From positions 1-19,115 of the forward strand of contig JBJOGJ010000051.1 of assembly GCA_046048295.1 (NCBI GenBank): a DNA stretch of 19,115 nt, in the 5' to 3' direction. This DNA comes from CBDCWA01 sp046048295. Its GTDB lineage: Bacteria; Pseudomonadota; Alphaproteobacteria; Rhizobiales; Hyphomicrobiaceae. The notes below the pieces were generated by a model. That model did not search any database, was not told where the DNA came from, and saw nothing but the letters and a program-made list of their open reading frames with translations. Position numbers and translations under genes: made by a program. This document shows, in pieces, positions 7,200 through 14,710 of the stretch; positions within the stretch are counted from its first letter, which is position 1, and each line of letters begins with the position of its first letter.

Positions 7200-8947
7200 C
7201 TGACACCTCGACGCAAGTCTTCGGGAAAATACTTGAGTACTGACAGAATTGGGTTTGGCGCTGCCTGACCGAGCCCGCAGATGGATGCGTCGGCCATCAC
7301 CATGGCAAGATCGCGAAGCAGTTCCTCGTCCCATTCGCCGCTGCTCATGAGAGCCACGGCCTTCTCGGTGCCGTTGCGACATGGGGTGCACTGACCACAG
7401 CTCTCATCCTCGAAGAAGCGCATCAGATTGAGGGCCACGTTGCGCACATCGTCCTGGTCCGAAAGGATGACGACGGCATGGGAGCCGACAAAGCAACCGT
7501 GCTGCTCAAGGGTGCCAAAGTCGAGCGGAATGTCGGCCATGGTGGCGGGCAGGATGCCGCCCGATGCACCGCCCGGGAGGTAGCCCTTGAAGACGTGACC
7601 TTCGAGCATGCCACCCGACGCGGCGATGATGTCGTTGGCGGTAGAGCCGGCGGGGAGCAGCCTGACACCGGGGACATTCACCCTGCCGGAGACGGAATAT
7701 GAGCGGAGGCCCTTGGCACCGCTCCGCCCCTGGCCGGCGAACCAATCGGCCCCTCGGGCGGCAATCTCCGGCACCCAGTACAGCGTCTCGATATTGTTGA
7801 CGAGCGTCGGACGGCCGAACAGGCCTACCTGGGCGACATATGGAGGGCGATGGCGGGGCAAGCCGCGCTTGCCCTCAATCGATTCGATCATGGCGCTCTC
7901 CTCGCCGCAGATGTAGGCACCCGCACCGCGGCGGAGGTGAATCCTGGTGTGCGCAGCAAGGCCTGCATCCTGGATGGCGGCGATCTCGCGCATCAGGATC
8001 TTGCGTGCTGCCGGATACTCGTCGCGGATGTAGATGTAGACAGCCTCGGCCTCGACGGCCCAAGCCGCGATGAGCATACCTTCGAGGAACCTGTGCGGAG
8101 CGGTCTCCAGATAATGGCGGTCCTTGAAAGTGCCGGGCTCGCCTTCGTCGCCGTTGACGGCCATCAGGCGGGGACCTGCGGCCTGCCGGACCAGGCTCCA
8201 CTTGCGGCCGGTCGGAAATCCCGCGCCGCCAAGACCGCGAAGCCCGGCGTCGGAGAATATCGAAATCAGCTCGTCTGGCGTCCGGGAACCGGAAAGGCAC
8301 TGCTCCAGGACGTCGTAGCCTCCTGCCGACCGATAGGAAGCAAGGTTCGGATATTCAGGGACAACCGGCTCTGCCTCGCCGGCAGCGGCCAAAGTCGAAA
8401 TCGTCTCGACCGTCGCATGTGGAACGTGGCGATGACCAACCTCCGCGGCTGGCGCCTGGTGGCAGGCGCCCATGCATGGAGCGCGGACGATACGCACATC
8501 ATGCAGTGCCGCCGCTTGCAGTCCGGAGTGCAGCAGGTCAGATCCGGCAAGCATGCAGCTCAGACTGTCGCAGACGCGTATCGTCAGCGGAGGTGGGCGC
8601 GTTCCACCATCCGGGACGACGTCGAAATGCGCATAGAACGTCGCAACCTCGTAGACCTCGGCCATGGAAACGCGCAGGAGTTCGGCAAGGCCGTGCAGAT
8701 GGCCGGCGGGCAAGCACTTCTCGGCGTCCTGTATCCGGTGCAGATACTCGATCAGCAGCGAACGCTCGTAAGGCCCGCCTCCGATCAGGTTACGAACGGA
8801 TTGGATCTCTGATTCCGCAACCATGCGCCCCTTGGGCTGGAGCGGCCCCCTGCGCCGGCCGGCGCCAGGATGGATGGAAGTCTTGCTCGGATTCTTCGCC
8901 AATCTGGAACCACCACTCGATGCTTCGCGGACATGCAGGCGCTTCAT
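7196..8947 (-). CDS. fdh1B: Formate dehydrogenase beta subunit, fused NuoE-NuoF type (NAD+-reducing)
   Basis: This 583-residue protein fuses the two modules that are separate FdsG and FdsB in other bacteria. Residues 45-195 are NuoE-like with a [2Fe-2S] site (C126, C131, C158, C162). The rest is NuoF-like, with GLGGAGFPTGRKW (238-250), the FMN/NAD segment NGDEGEPGTFKDR (265-277), GAGAYICGEE, and a [4Fe-4S] site (C517, C520, C523, C557). It takes electrons from the alpha subunit and reduces NAD+. The same fusion is known in Methylobacterium FDH1. The start is uncertain: ATG 8947 keeps the segment HPGAGRRRGPLQPKGR, which as I recall resembles the N-terminus of the Methylobacterium protein; ATG 8824 has a better ribosome-binding site (AAGGGG); a TTG at 9022 is also possible. 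Confidence 0.9.
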   Translation of the reverse strand: MKRLHVREASSGGSRLAKNPSKTSIHPGAGRRRGPLQPKGRMVAESEIQSVRNLIGGGPYERSLLIEYLHRIQDAEKCLPAGHLHGLAELLRVSMAEVYEVATFYAHFDVVPDGGTRPPPLTIRVCDSLSCMLAGSDLLHSGLQAAALHDVRIVRAPCMGACHQAPAAEVGHRHVPHATVETISTLAAAGEAEPVVPEYPNLASYRSAGGYDVLEQCLSGSRTPDELISIFSDAGLRGLGGAGFPTGRKWSLVRQAAGPRLMAVNGDEGEPGTFKDRHYLETAPHRFLEGMLIAAWAVEAEAVYIYIRDEYPAARKILMREIAAIQDAGLAAHTRIHLRRGAGAYICGEESAMIESIEGKRGLPRHRPPYVAQVGLFGRPTLVNNIETLYWVPEIAARGADWFAGQGRSGAKGLRSYSVSGRVNVPGVRLLPAGSTANDIIAASGGMLEGHVFKGYLPGGASGGILPATMADIPLDFGTLEQHGCFVGSHAVVILSDQDDVRNVALNLMRFFEDESCGQCTPCRNGTEKAVALMSSGEWDEELLRDLAMVMADASICGLGQAAPNPILSVLKYFPEDLRRGVR

Positions 8948-8965
8948 CCCGCCGGCAGGCTTGCC

Positions 8966-8979
8966 GCAGATCACCTGCC
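8966..8979 (+). repeat. Direct repeat copy 1 (candidate operator)
   Basis: The sequence GCAGATCACCTGCC occurs here and again as GCAAATCACCTGCC at 9024-9037, with 13 of 14 bases equal. The copies are 58 bases apart, start to start, within the divergent fdh1B-oxc region. The pairing and location suggest a regulator-binding site; I do not recognise the motif. Confidence 0.35.
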
Positions 8980-9023
8980 GATAGATCGCCGGAAACATTC
9001 GGGCTATACCTATGGCAGCCAAA

Positions 9024-9037
9024 GCAAATCACCTGCC
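9024..9037 (+). repeat. Direct repeat copy 2 (candidate operator)
   Basis: The second copy, GCAAATCACCTGCC, differs from the first at one base. It lies 55 bases before the oxc ATG. On the minus strand it contains AGGTGA, which would also be a ribosome-binding site for a TTG start of the dehydrogenase beta subunit at 9022, so part of the match could reflect that instead. Confidence 0.35.
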
Positions 9038-9092
9038 TAGCCTAAAACGCTGGCCGGCAACCAGCAACCCAACAGATCAGGAGGAAACCCGC

Positions 9093-10832
9093 ATGGACAA
9101 GCCGACCACAGCACATGCCGCCGTGGACGCCGAGGCGCAGACGCTGACGGACGGGTTCCATCTGATCATCGATGCGCTCAAGCTCAACGAGCTCAGCACG
9201 ATCTACACGGTGCCTGGCATCCCGGTCACGGACCTCGGGCGCATCGCACAAGCGGAGGGACTGCGGGTCATCTCGTTCCGGCATGAGCAACACGCCGGCA
9301 ATGCGGCAGCCATCGCCGGCTTCCTTACCAAGAAGCCGGGCCTCTGCCTGACCGTCTCGGCGCCGGGATTCCTCAATGGGCTTACGGCTCTCGCGAATGC
9401 GACGACGAACTGCTTCCCGATGATCCTGATGTCGGGATCATCAGAGCGGGAGGTCATCGACCTGCAGCAGGGCGACTACGAAGAGATGGATCAGCTCGCG
9501 ATCGCAAAGCCGTTGTGCAAGGCAGCATTCCGCATTCTGCACGTCGAGGACATAGGCATCGGCATCGCACGAGCGATCCGGGCGGCGGTTTCCGGGCGGC
9601 CAGGGGGGGTATACCTCGACCTACCAGCAAAACTGCTCGGCCAAACGATGGAGGCGGAAGCGGGCAGGAAATCGCTCGTCAAAGTGATCGACCCGGCGCC
9701 GGCGCAAATTCCGTCGCAGGCTTCGGTGGCGCGCGCGCTCGACCTGTTGAAGGCCGCCAAGAGACCACTGATCATCCTCGGCAAGGGTGCTGCCTATGCG
9801 CAGGCTGACGAGGATATCCGCGCGCTTGTCGAGAAGAGCGGCAGCCCCTACCTGCCAATGAGCATGGCGAAGGGACTGCTGCCCGATACGCATCCGCAGT
9901 CGGCAGCCGCTGCGCGCTCGCTGGCGCTGCAAAAATCCGATGTGGTGCTGCTGATCGGGGCGCGGCTCAACTGGCTGCTCTCGCATGGCAAAGGCAAGAC
10001 GTGGGGCGCTCCGTTCTCGAAGCAGTTCATCCAAGTCGATATCGAACCGAGGGAAATGGATTCCAATGTCGAGATCGCGGCTCCTGTCGTGGGCGACATT
10101 GGATCGTGCGTCTCCGCGCTGCTGGCGGGGATGGGTGACAAGTGGCCGGCACCACCCGCCGCCTGGACAAACGAAGTCAAGGAAAAGGCCGATAGCAACG
10201 TAGAGCGCATGGCGCCGCGGCTGCAGAACAACAATGTGCCGATGGACTATCACGGGGCGCTTGGAGCAATTCGCCGGATCATCGCCGACCGGCCAGACAC
10301 GGTCCTCATCAACGAGGGAGCAAACACACTCGATTTTGCACGGTCGATCGTAGACATCTACCAGCCGCGCAAGCGCCTCGACGTCGGGACGTGGGGCGTG
10401 ATGGGGATCGGCATGGGCTTTTCCGTTGCGGCGGCGATCGAAACCGGAAAGCCGGTGCTCGCGGTGGTCGGCGACAGCGCTTTCGGTTTCTCCGGCATGG
10501 AAATCGAGACGATCTGCCGTTACAAGCTGCCGGTCTGCGTCGTCGTGTTCAACAACAACGGAATCTACAGGGGAACGGACGTCAATCCCACGGGTGGGGA
10601 AGATGTGGCACCGACTGTCTTCGTGAAGGACGCGCGCTACGAGAAGATGATGGAAGCCTTCGGCGGCGCGGGCATCTACGCCACGAGCCCCAGCGAACTT
10701 ACGCGCGCAGTTTCCGAAGCGCTCGCTTCCGGGAAGCCGACACTTGTCAATGCCATCATCGATGAGAAGGCCGGGACCGAAAGCGGACGCATCGGCAATC
10801 TCAACCCACAGAGCGTGGTCGGCAAGAAGTAG
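9093..10832 (+). CDS. oxc: Oxalyl-CoA decarboxylase
   Basis: This 579-residue thiamine-diphosphate enzyme converts oxalyl-CoA to formyl-CoA and CO2 in the cytoplasm, the second step of oxalate breakdown. The Glu that activates the cofactor is E65 in RHEQHAGNAA. The substrate segment GSSEREVIDLQQGDYEEMDQ (115-134) includes the Tyr-Glu pair Y129-E130, which matches the active site of the Oxalobacter enzyme. The cofactor-binding motif is GDSAFGFSGMEIE followed by VVFNNNGIYRGTD. The length fits the family (about 570). The ATG at 9093 follows AGGAGG. The nearest relatives, 2-hydroxyacyl-CoA lyases, can also join formyl-CoA to aldehydes, but the DLQQGDYEEMDQ segment favours the decarboxylase. It is the first gene of a plus-strand operon with the formate ligase, 55 bases on. 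No formyl-CoA transferase gene is adjacent. Confidence 0.94.
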   Translation: MDKPTTAHAAVDAEAQTLTDGFHLIIDALKLNELSTIYTVPGIPVTDLGRIAQAEGLRVISFRHEQHAGNAAAIAGFLTKKPGLCLTVSAPGFLNGLTALANATTNCFPMILMSGSSEREVIDLQQGDYEEMDQLAIAKPLCKAAFRILHVEDIGIGIARAIRAAVSGRPGGVYLDLPAKLLGQTMEAEAGRKSLVKVIDPAPAQIPSQASVARALDLLKAAKRPLIILGKGAAYAQADEDIRALVEKSGSPYLPMSMAKGLLPDTHPQSAAAARSLALQKSDVVLLIGARLNWLLSHGKGKTWGAPFSKQFIQVDIEPREMDSNVEIAAPVVGDIGSCVSALLAGMGDKWPAPPAAWTNEVKEKADSNVERMAPRLQNNNVPMDYHGALGAIRRIIADRPDTVLINEGANTLDFARSIVDIYQPRKRLDVGTWGVMGIGMGFSVAAAIETGKPVLAVVGDSAFGFSGMEIETICRYKLPVCVVVFNNNGIYRGTDVNPTGGEDVAPTVFVKDARYEKMMEAFGGAGIYATSPSELTRAVSEALASGKPTLVNAIIDEKAGTESGRIGNLNPQSVVGKK

Positions 10833-10887
10833 CGCGTAATGCTGCTGCACGAGCGACTGTCATCCAATCCCGTCCGATGGAGACAAC

Positions 10888-12570
10888 ATGACCGGAGCAT
10901 TCAAGTCCGACATAGAAATTGCGCGAGAAGCGAAAAAGAAACCGATACATGAGATCGGACTGAAGCTCGGCATTCCGGCGGATCACCTGCTGCCGTTCGG
11001 CCATGACAAGGCAAAACTATCGGAGCAGTTCATCAAATCGCTCGCCGACCGTCCGGACGGCAAGTTGATCCTCGTCACGGCGGTCAATCCGACGCCGGCG
11101 GGCGAAGGCAAGACCACGACGACAGTCGGACTGGGCGACGGTCTCAACAGGATCGGCAAGAAGGCCGCAGTTTGCATCCGCGAGCCGTCGCTCGGTCCGT
11201 GTTTCGGGATGAAAGGCGGCGCGGCGGGTGGCGGCTATTCGCAGGTGGTGCCCATGGAAGACATCAACCTGCATTTCACGGGCGACTTTCACGCCATCAC
11301 GTCGGCACACAACCTGCTGGCGGCAATGATCGACAACCACATCTACTGGGGCAATACGCTCGACATCGATTCACGGCGCGTGACCTGGCGGCGCGTCATG
11401 GACATGAATGACCGGGCTCTCAGGCAGATTACCGCATCGCTCGGCGGGGTCGCCAATGGTTTTCCCCGCGAAACAGGTTTCGACATCACCGTCGCCTCCG
11501 AGGTGATGGCAATCCTCTGCCTCGCGAACGACCTCGAAGACCTGCAACGCCGGCTCGGCGATATCATAGTCGCCTACCGGCGCGACAAGAGCCCGATAAC
11601 CTGCCGCGACCTCAAGGCCGACGGTGCGATGACGGTTCTGCTGCAGCAGGCCATGCAGCCGAACCTGGTGCAGACGCTCGAAAACAACCCGGCATTCATC
11701 CACGGCGGCCCGTTCGCAAACATCGCACACGGCTGCAACTCGGTGATCGCGACACGAACGGCGCTGAAACTGGCTGACTACGTGGTGACTGAGGCGGGCT
11801 TCGGCGCAGATCTCGGAGCGGAGAAATTCTTCGACATAAAGTGCCGCAAGGCGGGATTGAAGCCGGATGCTGTTGTCCTCGTGGCGACGGTGCGCGCGAT
11901 CAAGATGAACGGCGGCGTGGCGCGTGCCGATCTCGGTGCAGAAAACGTGGCGGCGGTACGAGCGGGTTGCGCCAACCTTGGACGGCACATCGAGAACCTC
12001 AAGAAATTCGGTGTTCCGGCGGTAGTCGGGATCAATCATTTCGCAACCGATACCAGCCGTGAAATACAGGCGGTGAAAGATTTCTGCGAAAGTGCCGGTG
12101 CGGTGGCCGTTCTCAACACTCATTGGGCAAACGGCGGCGCGGGGATCACGGAAACCGCTGAAAGGATCGTGGCACTAGCAGAAAGCGGAAGCGCCAGGTT
12201 CAGGCCGCTCTATGCAGACGAGATGGGACTGTTCGAAAAGATCGAGACTATCGCCAGGGAAATCTACCGCGCCGATGAGGTGGTCGCGAGCGTAGCAATA
12301 CGGAACCAGCTGCGCGAGTGGGAGGAAGCCGGATACGGCCACCTGCCGGTCTGCATGGCGAAGACGCAATATTCCTTCTCGACCGACCCGAGCATGCTAG
12401 GCGCGCCGAACGGATTTTCCGTTCCCGTGCGCGAAGTGAGGCTTGCAGCAGGTGCCGGCTTCATCGTTGCAATCTGCGGGGAAATCATGACCATGCCAGG
12501 CCTGCCCAAGACCCCGGCAGCACAGGCAATCGGGCTGGACGACGAAGGCCGGATCGGGGGACTGTTCTAG
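10888..12570 (+). CDS. fhs: Formate-tetrahydrofolate ligase
   Basis: This 560-residue cytoplasmic enzyme makes 10-formyltetrahydrofolate from formate, ATP and tetrahydrofolate, the entry of formate carbon into the folate pool and, in methylotrophs, into the serine cycle (where it is called FtfL). The P-loop is PTPAGEGKTTTT (68-79). The family segments PSLGPCFGMKGGAAGGGYSQ, then FTGDFHAITSAHNLLAA, and near the end EIMTMPGLPKTPAA are intact. The length is the family norm. The ATG follows GGAGACAAC. It lies between oxalyl-CoA decarboxylase (55-base gap) and the MetE-like gene (62-base gap), so it probably draws on formate released from formyl-CoA. The dehydrogenase encoded divergently would compete for the same formate. 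Confidence 0.96.
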   Translation: MTGAFKSDIEIAREAKKKPIHEIGLKLGIPADHLLPFGHDKAKLSEQFIKSLADRPDGKLILVTAVNPTPAGEGKTTTTVGLGDGLNRIGKKAAVCIREPSLGPCFGMKGGAAGGGYSQVVPMEDINLHFTGDFHAITSAHNLLAAMIDNHIYWGNTLDIDSRRVTWRRVMDMNDRALRQITASLGGVANGFPRETGFDITVASEVMAILCLANDLEDLQRRLGDIIVAYRRDKSPITCRDLKADGAMTVLLQQAMQPNLVQTLENNPAFIHGGPFANIAHGCNSVIATRTALKLADYVVTEAGFGADLGAEKFFDIKCRKAGLKPDAVVLVATVRAIKMNGGVARADLGAENVAAVRAGCANLGRHIENLKKFGVPAVVGINHFATDTSREIQAVKDFCESAGAVAVLNTHWANGGAGITETAERIVALAESGSARFRPLYADEMGLFEKIETIAREIYRADEVVASVAIRNQLREWEEAGYGHLPVCMAKTQYSFSTDPSMLGAPNGFSVPVREVRLAAGAGFIVAICGEIMTMPGLPKTPAAQAIGLDDEGRIGGLF

Positions 12571-12632
12571 CTGGCCGTTCGACGCATCCCGGCGTAACGT
12601 GCAAACAAGAAAGTCCACATAGCGAGGCGAAC

Positions 12633-13652
12633 ATGGTGGATCTCCTGCCGCTGACGACGACATCGATCGGGAGCTTCCCGCGGCCCCGCTGGCTCGCTGC
12701 AACAAACAGGACGCGTGTCAGTTTCGCGCAGGAAGGAGAGGCGCTGGATGAGGCTCAGCGCGATGCGACGGCACTCGTCATTGCTGCGCAGGAGAAGATC
12801 GGGCTCGACGTGGTTACCGACGGCGAGCAGCGTCGGGAGAGCTTCGTCTATCAGGCGGCGGAAGGCTGGGACGGTATCGACCTCGTCAACAAGGGAAGCA
12901 AGAAAGTCTACAGAGCGCGTGAGGATGCGCATCTCGTTCCGCGGATAACCGGCCAGATCCGCAGGCGCGCGCCGACGCTGGTGCGCGAGGTTGCGACGGC
13001 AAAGGAATTCGCAAGCCGACCGATCAAGGTTGCGATTGCGGGGCCACTCACCATCGTCGACAGCACGCTCGACGAGCATTATGGCGACGAAGCCGCGCTG
13101 GCGATGGATGCTGCGGTTGCGATCAACGCGGAACTTCTCGACATGCAGGGCGCCGGCGCCGATTTCCTTCAGATCGACGAGCCCGCGATGACCCGATACC
13201 ATGACAAGGTTCTGGCGTTCGGTGCGGCAGCGCTCGACCGTTGTCTCGAAGGCATAACGGTGCCGACCTTCGTGCACCTCTGCTACGGTTATCCTGGCGT
13301 TACGGCGACCCAACAGCACAATTTCGAGTATCCGGTGGTACTGGACCGTCTCATGGAGACACGCGTCTCGGGCTTCACGGTGGAGTTCGGCCGAAGCCCG
13401 TTCAACCCAAAGCTCCTGGCGCCATATCGCGAGAAGCTCATCATGTTCGGCTGCATCGATCCGGGCAACTCGCCGGCACCGAGTGTAGACACCGTCAAGG
13501 CGCGCGTCGCTTTGGCGCTGGAGCATCTAGAGCCAAAGCGCGTGCTGCTCAATCCGGACTGCGGCTTGATGACGATCAGCCGTGAACTCGCACTGCAGAA
13601 ACTCACCGTGATGGTGGAGGCGGCGCGGTTGCTGAGGTCCGAGATCGCCTAG
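12633..13652 (+). CDS. Short MetE-like zinc methyltransferase (catalytic domain only)
   Basis: This 339-residue protein corresponds to the C-terminal catalytic domain of cobalamin-independent methionine synthase; the full enzyme is about 750 residues. The thiol-binding start TTSIGSFPRP (9-18) is present, as are FLQIDEPA (178-185) and all four expected zinc ligands: H215 and C217 in VHLCYG, E251 in TVEFGRS, and C310 in NPDCGL. It should therefore move a methyl or alkyl group to or from a zinc-bound thiol, most simply homocysteine. Without the N-terminal domain it may not use methyltetrahydrofolate; short MetE proteins from other organisms take methyl from corrinoids or a partner protein. The ATG follows GAGGCG. 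It is the last gene of the oxc-fhs operon. Related alkyl-CoM enzymes are an alternative. Confidence 0.8.
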   Translation: MVDLLPLTTTSIGSFPRPRWLAATNRTRVSFAQEGEALDEAQRDATALVIAAQEKIGLDVVTDGEQRRESFVYQAAEGWDGIDLVNKGSKKVYRAREDAHLVPRITGQIRRRAPTLVREVATAKEFASRPIKVAIAGPLTIVDSTLDEHYGDEAALAMDAAVAINAELLDMQGAGADFLQIDEPAMTRYHDKVLAFGAAALDRCLEGITVPTFVHLCYGYPGVTATQQHNFEYPVVLDRLMETRVSGFTVEFGRSPFNPKLLAPYREKLIMFGCIDPGNSPAPSVDTVKARVALALEHLEPKRVLLNPDCGLMTISRELALQKLTVMVEAARLLRSEIA

Positions 13653-13662
13653 ATTCGTTCAG

Positions 13663-13696
13663 GCTTGGGTGCAAGCGATTCTGCCAAATACAGAAT
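13663..13696. terminator. Two tandem hairpins between convergent genes
   Basis: GCTTG (13663-13667) pairs with CAAGC (13672-13676) over a GGTG loop, and ATTCTG (13678-13683) pairs with CAGAAT (13691-13696) over a 7-base loop. They fill the 55-base gap between the stops of the MetE-like gene and the E1 beta gene, where a two-way terminator is expected. Neither stem is long and no T-run follows, so the call is weak. Confidence 0.3.
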
Positions 13697-13707
13697 GAGC
13701 ATAGGGA

Positions 13708-14682
13708 TCAGCCGCGGACGACGCGGCGGCAGGCATCCGCGATGCGGGCGGCGCCCGGCATCGCTGCAGCTTCCAGCGGCGGACTGAACGGCACCGGCAC
13801 CATGTGACGCGCCACTCTCAACGGCGGAGCCTTCAGTTGGCCATGGGCCCGTTCAGCCGCGATAGCCAGTATCTCGGCTGCAACGCCGCAAACAGTGTAG
13901 CCCTCGTCAGCGGCTACAAGGCGACCGGTCTTGCGAACGGAAGCGACGATGGCATCGGCATCGAGTGGGCAAAGCGTGCGCAGATCCAGCACCTCGGCAT
14001 CGATACCTTCCTTTGCGAGCTCGTCGGCGGCTTTGAGCGCTTCGACTACGCTCCGCGAGCAAGCGACTACACTCACGTCCTTGCCGAGGCGCTTCACATC
14101 CGCCTTCCCGAGCGGGATCTCGAAGTCTTCCGCAGCCACCTCCTCCTTCAAGCCAAGAAGAGACTGATGCTGGATGACGATCGTAGGGTTGTTGCTCTTT
14201 ATGGCGGTGCGGAGAAGGCCCTTAGCGTCACGAGGGCTTGCAGGTAGCACGATCTCCAAGCCGGGGTTGTTGGCGTACATCGCCTGCGGGCTTGCGGAAT
14301 GCTGGGGCGCGCCGCCGCCGCGGATGCCGTGAAACAAGAAGAAGGTAACGGGTGCACGGACCTGACCGCCCGACATGTAGTGTACGTTGGCCGCCTCGTT
14401 CACAAACTGGTTCCAAGCCTCGAAGGCGAACACAGCCGTGCCGAAGTGCACGAACATACGCTCACCAGCCATCGCGGCACCGATGCCGAGACTTGCCACT
14501 GCGCCTTCCGACGTCGGCGGATCGAAGATGCGGCTCGCAAACTCCGACTTGATCCTGTCCTCTGAGTGATGCTCGGGTCCGTGTCCCGCCATGCCGCGAC
14601 CGATGACAGTGAAATGCGGATCGGACTTGAGGCTCCAATAGATGGCATCGATCGTGGCCTCGGCAAGCGACATCTCTGGCAT
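13708..14682 (-). CDS. TPP-dependent E1 component, beta subunit (AcoB/PdhB-like)
   Basis: This 324-residue protein is the beta half of an alpha2-beta2 thiamine-diphosphate E1 enzyme, as in acetoin, pyruvate or branched-chain 2-oxo-acid dehydrogenases. It has the N-terminal pyrimidine-binding domain, with the likely cofactor-activating Glu59 in TSEGAVASLGIG, the segment HSASPQAMYANNPGLEIVLP (128-147), and a transketolase C-terminal domain with AEVLDLRTLCPLDADAI (229-245). The ATG at 14682 follows GAGGAA. It starts 28 bases after the alpha-subunit gene and is the last gene of the operon. No E2 acyltransferase or E3 dehydrogenase gene follows; the MetE-like gene converges from the other side. 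The substrate cannot be told from the sequence. Confidence 0.87.
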   Translation of the reverse strand: MPEMSLAEATIDAIYWSLKSDPHFTVIGRGMAGHGPEHHSEDRIKSEFASRIFDPPTSEGAVASLGIGAAMAGERMFVHFGTAVFAFEAWNQFVNEAANVHYMSGGQVRAPVTFFLFHGIRGGGAPQHSASPQAMYANNPGLEIVLPASPRDAKGLLRTAIKSNNPTIVIQHQSLLGLKEEVAAEDFEIPLGKADVKRLGKDVSVVACSRSVVEALKAADELAKEGIDAEVLDLRTLCPLDADAIVASVRKTGRLVAADEGYTVCGVAAEILAIAAERAHGQLKAPPLRVARHMVPVPFSPPLEAAAMPGAARIADACRRVVRG

Positions 14683-14710
14683 CGGGCAATTCCTCGTTAC
14701 GGCATTCGGT

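Larger units (their letters stand above)
8948..9092. promoter_or_regulatory. Divergent control region between fdh1B and oxc
   Basis: These 145 bases separate the formate dehydrogenase operon from the oxalyl-CoA decarboxylase operon and must carry both promoters, if the ATG at 8947 is the right dehydrogenase start. They hold a direct repeat of 14 bases (listed separately), a small dyad GCTGG/CCAGC at 9049-9065, and the strong AGGAGG ribosome-binding site of oxc about 10 bases before its ATG. I found no hexamer pair good enough to name as a sigma-70 promoter on either strand. Confidence 0.5.

Noticed and set aside
7850..8812. 320-residue open frame on the plus strand
   Set aside because: It is antisense to the dehydrogenase beta subunit and has no family features.
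9603..9609. Run of seven G in oxc as a possible frameshift site
   Set aside because: The reading frame and family motifs continue intact on both sides, so there is no sign of a break or programmed slippage.
9621..10850. 409-residue open frame on the minus strand
   Set aside because: It is antisense to oxalyl-CoA decarboxylase, is rich in His, Arg and Asp typical of mirror frames, and has no domain.
12567..13526. 319-residue open frame on the minus strand
   Set aside because: It is antisense to the MetE-like gene, which carries all expected catalytic residues.
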